A DNA stretch of 64,000 nt from Pomphorhynchus laevis (Eukaryota > Acanthocephala > Palaeacanthocephala > Echinorhynchida > Pomphorhynchidae), in NCBI GenBank assembly GCA_012934845.2, contig WNNJ02000009.1, forward strand, positions 144,536 to 208,535, written 5' to 3'. The translations under genes were made by a program, and so were the position numbers. Numbering within the stretch: position 1 is the first letter of the stretch; the number at the start of each line of letters is the position of its first letter. The notes below the pieces were generated by a model, which was not told where the DNA came from, did no database searches, and saw only the letters and a program-made list of their open reading frames with translations. Shown here one piece after another: positions 41,640 through 53,999 of the stretch.

Positions 41640-43535
41640 CCTATCAAACGCAGGCCTATTTTTCGCTGAGCGCAGGCCGTGGATGCACATCGATATGCAC
41701 CGCGAAAGCTGAATTCACATAGTCTATCGGAGGCGTGTTATCTCGTGGGCATATGGGGTGATCTTCTGTGCAGCGAGCTTGTCCGCGAGGCGTTGCAAAA
41801 GCTTTGACGCAGACTTTCCCTCTCCGCCTAAACCAGAGAGTACGATCGGGTCGAAATTTGCTTTCCCTATCGACGAGACTCGCTCTTGGTATTTTGAACA
41901 CTTTCGCTGCTCGTGTTATTCGAAGCATGAGTTTGTGGATCTGCTGAGATTCAACAAAGCGAATGCAATAAAAACAAAGTTGCCGAATAGAGCTCGCTTT
42001 GAACGGTCACCGTAGAAATTACGGCATGCTACTTCCAGCCGTGCGTCTGGGTTCGTGACTACATGCTCAAAACGAATGTTGGCATGATTGTTGTCGGATT
42101 TAACATTGGTTCAACCTATACACTGTCGCAAACTACAGTGAGTGTCTTTGCGATTACGTCTAGTATTGAGGTTTTCTGATCAAGGAATGTCCCACCCATT
42201 GGAGCATGATAGGCAATGAGCCAGAGAAGTCGTTAAGCCACAAGAGCAACTAAAAGGTGCGTTTTCGCATAGCGTGTTGTAGTGCGCGGCGATCGCATCG
42301 CAAAACGTTGCGTTGTCAGTACGAGTCTGCCGATTTCTAGAGGGGAACGCAGATAGCCACGAGGATACTTCCTTCGCCGTTGAATGGTCGTTTTTTTAGC
42401 ATATATTTCGTCGTATGCTGAAATATGTGAAACCATGATTGCTTTGTTGCTAGCCTGTTTTAGTTTGCGCAATTCGGTAGATCGTAAGCATTGTTCAGCT
42501 CTCAATTAGGCCCTTGCAATCCTTGCAAATAAGGCTTGCACAACATAAGCGAGATTTTGTATTCTTCTTCAGTGACGCAACATGAATCCATTATCCGAAG
42601 ACCGCCGCAATGCAGAGGTAATGAGATGATGGGCCACAACGATCCGTGGGAGTTATCTAATCGAAGAATATCGTCGAACGCTTTGCGTATTGTACTATCA
42701 TATAACCGGAGTCCAACGGTTTGCCCGCTGCAACTTCGACTTCTACATGATACATCACCGCACCTAATTTTTCACTTGTGACGAGGTTGATAAAGGCCTT
42801 ATGCCAGTCTTGCTGGATTTTGAGCGTTCTTCTACTGCAGCATAATTGTTGTAACGTGTACGCTTCTGTGAAGAGGCTGTCGTAATCTTGATTGCACCAT
42901 GCGTTCATCCTCAGTGCCAACTTTTATTTGAGCGATTTGTTTGAGGTGCGAATATCGCTTTGCAGAATGCGGTGTCCTATGAACATGGCATTACCGAAAG
43001 ACTGTCCTGTCCAGACATGAAATATTTGTAAATTTTAGCGAGCTCGGTTATGTAACTCTTGGATTCGCCAAAGGACATAAATCTCATGAGATCATACTTC
43101 CAGTGTATCACACGGTCGCATATGTCATTGATTATACTAGGGTGTGTAACGTTACTTCTGGATTCGGCACCAGTGAATATCTGGACGCAATCTAAAAAGA
43201 TCCGATGATTTAAATATCAACGTGATTTTTACAGGGTGCTCAGGTATTACCCCCTTCAGGGCCTGTTCGTGAGTCATTTTGGTTTTGAACGTCTTTTATT
43301 GTTATCGAGCGGTTGCAGCAATTAAATGATCTGCAGTTGAGGCAAGGAATCTTTGCCTTGGCACATCAGCAAGATTTGCATTTCGTTGCCGATTCATTGC
43401 ACGTACAGCAAGGGGCATGTGTTGATGGCTTTCCGCGAGCTATATTATTTGTGATCAAGATAATCTTCGTTGTCGATTGTATGTATTATTGTGTATATTA
43501 TTGTATGTTTTTATCTTGTAGATATTATCTCTCAA
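41640..43535 (-). mobile_element. Family N LINE, internally deleted copy N6
   Basis: The Cys array is at the 5' end (about 43440-43320, reading RGKPSTHAPCCTCNES then CAKAKIPCLNCRS). An N-terminal domain piece (NQDYDSLFTEAYTLQQLCCS, DWHKAFINLVTSEKL) follows. A large gap removes most of the RT, including the YADD box. The order resumes at the thumb/knuckle and ends with nuclease sequence (HEQRKCSKYQERVSSI, LAAQKIT) near 41650. Upstream of the Cys array is the 5' UTR, with CAATCGACAACGAAG reminiscent of the N2 leader. It could have been mobilised only in trans. Confidence 0.7.
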
Positions 43536-43539
43536 ATGT

Positions 43540-44045
43540 GTATTTAATTTTTGTTTAATTTTATTTATTAAAATAATAATAAAATGATTATTAATATTTA
43601 TAAAATAAATATTAGCCTCATTTTTTAGAGTTTTTATGAAAGAGACATCCTTAATATGATTGTATTTTATCACATGTTGTTCGTGTGATTAGAAAATTTA
43701 TTATCAAATTATATTCTACTAGCTTTCTCTATGATTTAACTAAATGAATGACGCATATTGGATATTTACAATTCAATTTCATTCAATAATTAATTCGTAA
43801 AACTTAATGCCTTTAATTTAAAATCATTAAAATTATGCTGCCTTAAAAAATTACTAATTCGGATCCATTTATTAAATTTTAGATGTTGTTGCAGAATCAA
43901 CAAAACACAAATTTTCCCATCATCAGCAAAGCAAAACACAAATTGTTCATTAACTAATTATGAAAAAATTATGTAGTGTTTTGCTGATGATGTCAAACCA
44001 GATCACTTAGCTAATTAGATTGATAAAACCTTTAAACCCTTATAC
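43540..44045. other. AT-rich spacer, no gene
   Basis: Contains a short direct repeat (CAAAACACAAATT at about 43900 and 43930) and nothing else I can name. Confidence 0.4.
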
Positions 44046-44049
44046 AAAC

Positions 44050-44565
44050 CTTAAAAAAGGATTTATTTTAACGTGGCAAATGCGTACCATCGCACGCTTA
44101 CATGGCCACAACAAAACAAAAATGTAAATCATATGTCGAGAAGGTGTGAACGGAGGAGGTGTTTGAATGTGATAAAGGATGGAGCCCGGCGGACGTCCAG
44201 AGAGAGTTGATTCCAGTCGAGTGGGGCGGCGACGAGGAAGGACCGGAGACCGTAGTTGTTGGAGTAATTGGGAATGTGTAGTAAGATGGTATTACAGGAA
44301 CGCAACGATATCGAGGTAGGGCGAGTGTCGTCTAAGAAAGGAAGGTTGATGAACGATGGGGAGCCGACAGCGATGAGACGAAAAATTACGAGAAGGCGGA
44401 GTTTGATGCGGATGTGGATGGTGAGCCAGGAGAGTTGGGCAAGATATGTGGATGTATGGTCGAAGCGACGGAGACGAAAGAGCACTCAAACGGCGGAGTT
44501 GATTATTCGTTGTAGTGGTAGGATGATGGATTTTGGAGAATTGGCGAAAAGGATAAGACAGAGTA
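44050..44565 (-). mobile_element. LINE B 3' fragment, copy B5
   Basis: The minus strand encodes LRRFDHTSTYLAQLSWLTIH, LLVIFRLIAVGSPSFINLPF, NTILLHIPNYSNNYGLRSFL and the ORF end TFKHLLRSHLLDI. The 3' UTR hairpin (GCGTGC/GTACGC with one G-U pair) and AAATAAATCC terminus are present. 118 codons at the end are open. Confidence 0.88.
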
Positions 44566-45019
44566 ATAAAATAAAGCAAATGCTTTATTTTGTACTTTAA
44601 ATTAGTTTAATATTGTATTTCTTGTATTAACTTCCATTTTAATTATTAAAAATATAAATTTAAAAATTTAAATATGGTATGCTGAAATAATATTATATTA
44701 TTAATATGCGACAGTGGGAAGTATTGTTTTTATTCCGTTACGTTCACGATATATTTCTTAACTGATGTCGTTAGTTATATCGATATTGTCATTTAACGTA
44801 ACAATTCCATTAAAAATAATTAAATGATTTCATTCATTTACCCAATATGTTTAAGGAATTCGATCAGTTAACTAAGTCTATGTATTTTGTACTTTAAATA
44901 AATTTAAAAATGTAAATATCTTAATCTTAAAATTTTCTAGAATTTATTTTTCTACAATTTGAATAAAAAGATAAATTTTAAAATTTTACAATTTTGTAAC
45001 TAATTAATTTAAAATTTTA

Positions 45020-45232
45020 TATAATTTTTGTATAATTTTAAATTTAGATAAAAAGCACAAATGGTTTTTACTGTATTTTGTACAATCACAATTTGGTTGT
45101 ACAAAATCACAATATGAACAAATTCTATTTTCCTTTCTGGCGATTGGCATACAAATAATTTGTCTCGTTGATCCTGCTCCAAAATTCCAAGTGGTACCTT
45201 CAATTATGATTTGTGCCCAGTACTAGTTTGAC
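45020..45232 (-). CDS. Candidate exon, protein unidentified
   Basis: After an AAACTAG acceptor on the minus strand about 70 codons are open: YWAQIIIEGTTWNFGAGSTR, QIICMPIARKENRICSYCDF, VQPNCDCTKYSKNHLCF. Six Cys in a C-x2-C-x6-C-x-C-x7-C pattern and non-random composition suggest a real extracellular or zinc-binding segment, but I recognise no family. A stop follows the AT-rich end, so the true exon may end earlier at a donor. Confidence 0.3.
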
Positions 45233-45386
45233 GAAAATGACTTTATAAAAATTTAGTAAAAATCATAATTGGCTATGATGTCAAATAAAAAGATAGAAAA
45301 ACTAACACATTATTGAAAATAATCCAAAATTTACGATTAACTTGTTTTGCGCTTGACAAAAATTGACTAAAGACACCTAATTTTAG

Positions 45387-45952
45387 ACTATTATATGAAT
45401 AATTTTATTCAGCAACAAGGTGCAATGCAAAATCAGGTAATGCGATTTACAGATTTGGATCAGCGATGTAACAAGTGGTTAGTTGAATTTGAAGAGAACG
45501 AAAAGGAATTTCACAGGTCTGTCTTAATGGTGAGAGAAAGGGATCAACAACTTCGAGAAAATGCTAAAAATATATCGGAGTTAAATCAATCTCTGCAAAA
45601 CGTTTTGAAGATACAGACTAAAGTGGAAAACGAGCTGGACTTTATTACAAGTCAGCACACGGAAATTCAAGCAGAACTTGAAAAGTTGGAATCAGAATGC
45701 AACGACAAATGTAAATCAGGAGTAATAGGGTGCGACAGTGTGATGGATAAACAGAGGAAAAGTATAAATGACATGTTAATAAACCTTGATGATGTAATTC
45801 AAAATATATCAGGAGAGGTTGATCAGCTTGTTAATCAGTTCTACGAAAATACTGACGGTCAGCAAGTTAAGCAAATTGCCAAAATCTTAAACTCTCAAAT
45901 GGAGTCCTTACAGGTGTTGGAGAAGACTTTGAAAGACGAGAAAGAATCATAG
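45387..45952 (+). CDS. Nucleoporin Nup62/Nsp1 C-terminal coiled-coil domain
   Basis: 185 residues from ATG 45395, probably one exon of a longer gene: TTTTAG at 45381-45386 is a good acceptor and the frame is open across it. Blocks FTDLDQRCNKWLVEFEENEK, ENELDFITSQHTEIQAELEK and QIAKILNSQMESLQVLE line up in order with Nup62, where this domain forms the coiled coil with Nup54 and Nup58 in the central channel of the nuclear pore. The FG-repeat N-terminal half that all family members have is not visible upstream within this stretch. It must lie in an exon I did not find or be lost. The reading frame ends at TAG 45950-45952. It is intact. Confidence 0.85.
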
Positions 45953-47129
45953 GTCTATTTTTACTTTAAGCAAAATATAACATCAAATATCATAATCTTA
46001 TTATTTTAGTTAAATTTGTTAAAGTTAATGTCAGCACTGAATAATCCATTGAATTTATAATTTTATCTATCAATTCTTCACTTTTAAATTTACAATTATG
46101 TGAATGCACACTGGGCAGAAATACAAATTGTTAAAATGATCTTTAAGCCTTGACAATACGGTAAGTCAACACGATGTTAGTTTTTTAATTTTGTTATAAT
46201 GTTAAAAGGATCTTATAAATTAACTAAACAATTAATTTAAAAATTCTTTGAAATTAATTTATTAGTGACCATATGATATAAAGGTGTTTTTTATTTACAC
46301 TAATATGCAGCTCGGCCATTGAGGAAGAAAGTAAAAAATGCACAAACTAAAGTTTTAAAGTTAAATGCATCCAAAGCCATATTGGCTCATGCTATAAAGC
46401 CAACCACAAATGAATTGCTCTTTTCGTTGATACCTATCCAGAGTCGTTTATTAATTCATTAATCTTTCACGCATCCATCCATTGTAGATCAGCTGTAAGA
46501 ATTACAATATGAATAATTCCAGGGTAATACGCAGTTTAAATTGTTAATTGTGATAACTGAATTAAAAATCTGGGGTTATATCATTTAAAATCCTTGGTAT
46601 TTATGCACAGTATATGGAATGCAATGAGAAATGCGTAGTAAAATTAGCTTTTATAAGTATGAGAAATACGTAGTAAAATTAGCTTTTATAATGTTTTTGA
46701 TTTAAATTTCACATTAATAAGCAAAAATATATATTATATTTTATATTTAGCAAATCTATTTTGTAAAAATAAATTTAATTTTTTTTAAATATTCATATAG
46801 ATAATAAAAACTTAAATTCTTTGAGGTTTTGCCAATTTTGCGTATATCTGAGAATGTTAAAACTCAAACAAAATCCAATTTCACACAGAAACGCATATAC
46901 TATTAAATGCATAGATTATTAAATTTAAATTTAAAGGTTGAATGTAAAGTTTTATAGATAGTATTGTACATGATCTGTTTGTTGTGCTACTATAAACGAA
47001 ATACAGCACATTTTAGTTGATGTGTTAATCCCATTGATGTGCTTGATTAAAAGTATAGGACTAATGTTTGACTTTATCATAGGTAGAAGTAACGTTATAC
47101 TTATGGATATATGTGAACTTATATGAGCT
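45953..47129. other. Downstream of Nup62; no further gene recognised
   Basis: AT-rich, with a 36-bp tandem duplication (GTAGTAAAATTAGCTTTTAT unit at about 46630 and 46670). Confidence 0.4.
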
Positions 47130-47285
47130 ATATTTTGATAAATCAAAATTATTTAAAATTAGAGACCTCCATTAGACAAATAAAACCTATTCTAATGTAA
47201 GATAATAGTAGCCCAATTATAGCTGACTTATTTTAAAGCTTGATAGAATAGGAATTGAAGAAATATGAACTTGCAAACATTGAAT
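47130..47285 (+). mobile_element. Decayed Penelope-like RT fragment (P2)
   Basis: Matches P3 over GATAAATCAAAATTATTTAA and GTAGCCCAATTATAGCTGAC, but with small indels that destroy the frame. It is the most decayed Penelope copy here. Confidence 0.7.
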
Positions 47286-47334
47286 ATTTACTTTTTAAAA
47301 TTGAATATATTTATTAAATATCGAAATTATATTT

Positions 47335-47995
47335 ATTTATATTAAATATATAATAAATATATAATAATATATTAATATATAATAATATATTAATATATTA
47401 GTTACTAATTTAAAGCATTTTACAACTCTCAAGTGGAAATAATTAATTTTTATTCAATTAGCAAAATATTCCAAATTTTCATAAAAAAATAAATTTAGAC
47501 GATAATTGATTGATACCGTAAAGTGTTAGTAATACCAATATGAATATCAATTCTATTATTTAAGTATTTAAATAATTCAATTGACACGAGGGAAATACTT
47601 GAATGAGAGCTATTATTAAATATGTTTTACATATATTCGCTTTAAATTATAGAAAAATAAAAATTAAAGGAATTTGTCAATTAAAAAATTTAAAAATTAA
47701 TATATCCTTCAGTGTATTTAAAATATCCACGAGTTATGCACTTTAAATTTGGCGATTTACATCAACATACAAATAAAAAGATTGTTAGTTCTAAATTATT
47801 TTATATTTATATATTAAATAAATATACATATTTATTTATTATATTAAATATACATATTTATTTATTATATACATATTTATTTATATATTAAATAAATATA
47901 CATATTTATTTAATAAATAAATATACATTAATTATTATTAATGTATATTATTACATTATTATCATTATTATCATTATTATCATTACATTATTATC
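47335..47995. repeat. AT-rich microsatellites and short tandem repeats
   Basis: Runs of ATATAATA units (about 47340-47400), ATACATATTTATTTATTATA units (about 47815-47905) and TATCATTATTATC (47945-47997). The last directly abuts the 5' end of Penelope copy P3. Confidence 0.75.
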
Positions 47996-47997
47996 AT

Positions 47998-48605
47998 TCG
48001 GCTCTATTCCTCGACCCAACATAGTAGCAGTAAAGGACTATTTAAAAAAACTATTTCAGTATTAATTCTACAAAAGAATTTTTAGAACAGACAAAAGGAA
48101 TAAACTTTCAAAATATAAATGCGTACGATTTTAGTACGCTTTACACAAATCTAGATTTAGTAGATATTAAAGAAGCGTTAGTAAAATTAATTAATCTTAT
48201 ATTCGGAAAAAGATATACATATATATGTTATAATAATTATAACGCCTATCTTAACAAAAATTAAACCATCAAGTAAATATAAATATATGGATAAAATTGA
48301 ATTAATAGAATCCTTAAATATTTTGATAAATCAAAATTATTTAAAAGTAGGGACATCTATATTTAGACAAATAAAAGTTGTTCCAATGGAAGGTAATAGT
48401 AGCCCAATTATAGCTGACTTGTTTTTAAGCTTTATAGAATATGAATTTGTTCATAACTGTGTAAAAACTAAATCTAAACAATATAAATATATGAAATATA
48501 TGTTTCGATACATTGATGATATATGTGTATTTAATTCTAATAATTTTTATTCAATAAGTGAACAAATTTATCCAGAAAGCCTCATTCTTAATATATACTA
48601 ATATA
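47998..48605 (+). mobile_element. Penelope-like element, RT fragment (P3) with SR leader
   Basis: Begins with the right half of the SR hairpin (ATTCCTCGACCCAACATAGT), then INAYDFSTLYTNLDLVDIKE, KVGTSIFRQIKVVPMEGNSS, PIIADLFLSFIEYEF and FRYIDDICVFNSNNFYSISE. The typical second Gly of the PMGG motif reads Glu here. It ends just after YPESLILNI, so the thumb and GIY-YIG nuclease are absent. It is nearly identical to P1, which extends the family 5' end to exactly the same SR junction. Confidence 0.82.
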
Positions 48606-48659
48606 ATAATATCTATCAAAAGCTTAAAACTTTAAGACAAAGCTTAAAACTTCCAGGTA

Positions 48660-48850
48660 TTTTATCCAGGTAGCCTCATTCTAGACTATGAATTTGTTCA
48701 TAACTGTTTAAAATATAAATCTAAATTATATAAATATATGAAATATATGTTTCGATACATTGATGATATATGTGTATTTAACTCTAGCAATTTTTTTATT
48801 GCTAGACTATAATTTTTATTCAATTAGTTAACAAATTTATCCAAAAAAGG
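48660..48850 (+). mobile_element. Penelope-like RT fragment (P4)
   Basis: A second copy of the FRYIDDICVFNSSN block in the same orientation as P3, separated by about 60 bp. It is probably a tandem duplication or a second truncated insertion. Confidence 0.7.
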
Positions 48851-48859
48851 ATTTGCGAA

Positions 48860-49849
48860 GCATACTATTGTCACTAGTTCCAAGTATAGGGTAAGTTGTG
48901 AGCTCAATACATCACCGATCCCTTTTGAAATTTAATGATATAATAGAGCAGAATACGATGTTCAATATGTGGATTCTGGTTAGTTATAAGATTGAAACGA
49001 TTACACTGGAAAATTGGGCGTGCTCGTGTGGCGAGCTTGTGTATCACCGAAATATTTGAGGAAATAAATAGTCTCGTTGCATTTATGCGCTATTAATAAT
49101 TAGTTCTTATTAATTATTAATTTGTATCTTCCTTGTATAAACATACACTTACGCGACGTTTTATTAATAATAAGATAAGATCAATAAAAAATGAATAAAT
49201 GCTTGCAAAAATATTAATTCGATTTGTATTTCTCAAAGAGTAGTGCTTGTGTTAACCTTCCAATTTTGTATTACATTGAATCAGACCCTCCGACAGCCAT
49301 TCAGCGACATCTAAGCATCCAAATTCATTCACAGCGTACAACAGCTGGCAGCAATGATAAAATTACTTTGAAAATTATATCTGTTGTTCCGAGAATCGAC
49401 GACATCCCAAATATATTCCAAGTCCACCAAACGCAACAAGTCGGTGATATCCCAAAACTACCTTCTTAAACATAACCGTTTGGTCTTTTTTAGTCTCAAT
49501 TTTGTTCAATTTATAACATTCTCAAAGATATTTACGTCAATTCCGATTGACTAATTTATCGCAAAGTTGAAACCTAGATATCTTAATGTATAAAGGTAGG
49601 TAGGGTTGATTGTGCAACATAGTATTGTTTTTGATATAACTAGTATGTTTAGTTTATTCAAATGCAGATATGCTGTTAAAAATGACCATCTACGATTTGG
49701 GAGTTTACAAAAGATATTGGCTGGATGCATCTTATATCTTAATCTTTTATAGTATTGCTACTTTTCAAGACTGCACCTTAAATCTGTACTCTAAAAGCAA
49801 GGATGTAGAGTCATCAACGAATTGTGCTATATTTATTTATTCAAATCCA
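48860..49849. other. No assigned feature; two open frames of unknown meaning
   Basis: An 81-codon frame at 49224-49469 (ending DIPNIFQVHQTQQVGDIPKL) has genic-looking composition and a higher GC content than its flanks, but resembles no family I know and shows no splice or start context worth trusting. The rest is AT-rich. Confidence 0.3.
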
Positions 49850-52800
49850 TGCCAAAGTCAAAAGGCTATTCAGGCAGAGTCAAAAAGAAAGAAAAACAAA
49901 AAGCAAAAAGCATATAGTCAATCAACAGATCGTAGCTAAATAGGATAGTTCAGTAGAGCTGCTGAATGGCGGAATTGCTCACGTATCCATTTGCAGCATT
50001 GTGATTTAAACGTACTCAAGCTTGAAGCAGCAACGACTTCATCGGGAAGCGAATTCTACATGTTAATTCACTTCCTCGACAGTCTAAATAATTTCGGTAA
50101 CCTGCCAAATCGAGATTTATACAAAACTCTAATGTGTTCCCGCCACCTACCTACCGACTAGGATTACATCGGTGAGATAACCCACCGCACTATTCGACAT
50201 ATACCATAGACAAAGTATTTCCAAAGCTATGAATCTCTCACATACCGAAACATTCCAATACGGCTAAGACATCCATGATAATTACTACCACCTAAACAAA
50301 CAAAGATCCTCGAACTTCACTTAAGGATAGACTCCAGGTCTAATAGTTTTCACTTAGTAACAGATAAACAAACCTGAATGCAGTATTCCTAATGTGGCCC
50401 GACTAGGGAGGTGAATAACTTCTTTAACATTTGACAGCTTAACCTGAGGAATGCGCTTTTTATACAATATAATGCCCGAGTAGCTTTACCTAGGGTGAAT
50501 TCAGTGTTCAATTTTGTTTTTAAGTATCGATGGACAATAATATCTAAATCTTTATGTTGATACACTTCCTTTAAGACAATGTCTCCAATATAGTACCTAA
50601 CAGTTTCAGACGGGCGACCTAACTGCATAACGAATCATTTTTTAGAATTTAATCGTAATCAAGAAGATTAGCACCACTTGATCAGAGAGTTTAGATCATT
50701 TTGTAACGATACTGGATCAGCAGGATTTCTAATAATCGACCAAATCTTTAGATCATCTGCAAAATCAAAATGAGAGCATAATAAGCGGAGTACTAGCAAA
50801 TCATTCATAAAGATTATATAGAGCAGTGGGTCAAGGACTGATCCTTGAGGCACTCCAGAATTAACATTCACCGAGTCAGAAAGCATACCTCCTACACAAA
50901 CACGGAAAGATCCATTCGATAGAAATTGCCTGACCCACTCAACTAAATGAATGGAGTCCATAGTGATACAGTAAGGATACTATGCCATCATGTGGCACCC
51001 TATCAAAGGCATTCCAAAAAGTCAAGGAAGACTGTATAAACCATTTTTCACGCGCAGTTATTAGATTAGTTAGGCGTGAACGTCCAATCCTGAAGCCATG
51101 TTGAGAAACAACTAATATATGATTAGAGTAACTCATACATGTGTCGAGAAGTAACTTATATTTGGATTTAATTGCTTACATTTTTGTGGTCATGTAAGCG
51201 TGCGCTGGCACGCATTTGCCACGTTAAAATAAATCTTTTTTTAGAGTTCAGATGATTTCTGATTCTACTAGCTATTAGTCTTTCAAACAGTTTGCAAAAT
51301 ACACTGGTCAAACTGATGGGCCGAAAATCCGCACAAAAGCTAGCAGGATGCTTTGTGGGAATGGGAACTACAATTGCACATTTCCAACATCAACTCTGAG
51401 TGGACGAACACAACACCCATGTGCAATCGGAACATACTTCCAACTAAAGTCACCCTCCTTGTCAGTAATCGAAGCTTGCACTGAGAAGCTTTAAGCTAAA
51501 TGTTGAGCGATATAAGATGGTTCGCTTAAAGTCTCAGCTGGCGTTTGAATTGAGCTAATTGTGGTTACGAGACTTTTGTTATTTCTTACATATGACCAAA
51601 ACCTCCTAAGGTTCAAAGGTGCATCCCTGACAATACCTCCTTCGTACGAATAGCGTGTCTGAAATTTTAGCCTATTGCATAAGCTCCTAGAGTCGATGTA
51701 GGCACGTTTGGAAACAAGAAAACGTCTAAACTTGCGCCACAATTTGTTGCGGGACATAAGTGCATCAAGAAGCTCTCTGTCGAACCAAGGAAGATGGCCA
51801 TGTTTTGACTTGCAGGCACGTAGCGGAACAAAGATGTTTGAAATATGTTTCTATTCCTCAAGACGATCAAAGGCTACTGAAACATTTAAACCGAAGTGAC
51901 CATGAAGACTATCTCAGATGCCCTTTGGAACGTTTGCAACCAGTTGACTATCAATAGCACTTACCCGACAACGTTTTAAAAATTGGAGTTTTGAGAGGCC
52001 CTGTTGAAAACCGACAATCGCATAGAGAGATCACACAGTAATCGCTATCGCCGATTGGTAGGTCATAACGAAGACCTGAGACGTCTCCCAAACACTTAGT
52101 AAAGACCAAATCAAGTATAGGCGTCCTTGTCGCACAAGTAGGTTTTTTAATATGTTGAACCAGTAGCATTTCGAGTTAGAAATTTATTCAATACTTTCCC
52201 AATTCCGTGATGTTGTCGTGAAAAGCTACTTTCCCAGTCTATGTGAAGGATATTGAAGTCACCTATAAGCAGAATCAGAGAATACGAAGATAAACTCAGC
52301 AAATATAGTTTACGAGATACAAATCTTAATTCATAGGATGGAGATCAATAAAGGATACAGAATCAATAAAGACCTTCAAATGACGATCCGATCCTGTCGC
52401 GAAAAGCAGAAATGTTCGATACCAGGAGACTATTTCGCACATATGCGGCTGCCCCGCCTCCACGTTTACCACACGAGCGATCCGACCGAATTAGAAAATA
52501 GTTAGGAATGACAACAATCATCGGAAATGTTGGCATGTAGCCATGTTTCGGTCATACAAAATACATCAAAACGTTTTGGTGCTACTAAGAATTTAAGTTC
52601 AGAGAACTGAGCCAAAAGATTGCGAACATTTGAATAACCGACTAAAATGTTCGTATACTGGCAAAGTGTGACAAGCTCGGTAACGCTTGCGAAGTCAACA
52701 AGTTCACCTACACACGAACCAACACTACTATAGGAGTCTAACTCTACATAAGTAAGGATCTCCACCTGACAGCCGGGCACTTGAGCATCAGAAAATCCCG

Positions 52801-53990
52801 GACACACAGGTTGCTTTCGCCACTTTCCAGCCGTCGGTGTAGCTCATCGAAAGCCTCGTGTAACGAGGCTTTCGATGAGCTGCAGGAGATATCGATGAGC
52901 TGCAGGAGATACGAAAATCAGAACCTGATAATCTAAATGCATGCTTGAGTAGGAAGTTGACATGATCTTTTGAGTCTATAACTTTTAAAAGCCTCAGCTT
53001 AACTGACAGTTTCTGGCCAGACGAAAAACTCTCAGAACTTTTAGACGCTTCGCAACATCCACATCGCTCTAAAGAAAAATTTTTTTAACACATTACGAAG
53101 ATGCTTAATATCGTCATCCAATTTACTTTAAGGATTGTTGCTGAGTGAATCTTTAATGCTGCTCACGATAACATTTAACTCTCTTCGGGAGTTAAATTGT
53201 CTAAAGCTAGCAGTCGTTACTAATGAACATTGACCCTCATAGGTAATTGATGGCCGTTGATGATTTGGAGGATTTACTGCACGTTTTCAATTATTTGTTT
53301 ATCTTCGATTATTAACAGGAATTTAACTTACCTTCGTAAGATACTTAACGTTCTCATTTAAGACTATTATTAAAGAAGCACGAGCACTGCAACGGGAATT
53401 TAATAGATGTGGGTGAGCACAAAGGCTCCTCCAACAACTACTTTCCAAAGGAGAGGTATGTAAACAATCACTGCCCGACGAAGTGTTGACATGAGATGAT
53501 AAATCAACATAATCATGATATTGGGCCGAACATTTATCATCTACACCAAGTCAAACACCGTTGAATTCCTATATATGTGGTTGATCAGTAGAATCCAAAA
53601 CAGGAGGATGTTTGATGAAGTTCCCCATCACGTTAGTTTCATGTGATGCGTTCCCAACGAAGGATTGAGTTGAATTGTTATTGAAAGATTTGATTGAACG
53701 ATCGTCCAGATCTAACTCCGTCTTTGACTGACGCATAATATAATGATTGAACGCAAGAGTATCAGTATTAGTCCCTATCTCAGATGACTTTGGAGTATCC
53801 GAAAAATCGTCAAATCTTGACAAAGAACTGATTGACTGTCTGAACGTTTCTAAACTCTTTGTATTCGTTACTTCTGAACACGTACTCGTCATCTCAGCAC
53901 AAAAACCACACAAGAATTTCCTATTTAGTAATATTTGGCATGATCTTTCGGAACGATGACAATCGTCCAGACTTTACAATTTTCTAAATC
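49850..53990 (-). mobile_element. CR1-like LINE, family A, old near full-length copy A1
   Basis: Minus strand, 5' to 3': a 5' UTR from about 54.0 kb; ORF1 with a finger (CDLENCKVWTIVIV..., LCGFCAEMTSTCSE), a central variable part and a basic end (LRLLKVIDSKDHVNFLLKHA, ELHRRLESGESNLC); ORF2 with an endonuclease start (NILVGYSNVRNLLAQFSELK, CMTETWLHANISDD), RT (GVPQGSVLDPLLYIIFMNDL, FADDLKIWSIIRNP, VYQHKDLDIIVHRYLKTKLN) and a C-terminal region. Many stops and frameshifts show it is old. The 3' end ATAGCCTTTTGACTTTGGCA then AATAAATAAATA is intact and serves as the uninterrupted version of the site used by N7 in copy A2. Confidence 0.82.
51177..51246 (+). mobile_element. Solo LINE B 3' tail inserted in A1 (B6)
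   Basis: Only about 65 bp: CATGTAAGCGTGCGCTGGCA, then CGCATTTGCCACGTTAAAAT and AAATC plus a T-run. It contains the complete 3' hairpin and nothing 5' of it, an extreme case of 5' truncation. Confidence 0.85.
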
Positions 53991-53999
53991 GCATGCAAC

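Noticed and set aside
49224-49469. 81-codon ORF as a host gene
   Set aside because: No recognisable domain, no splice or start context, and no second exon nearby. Left as unassigned.
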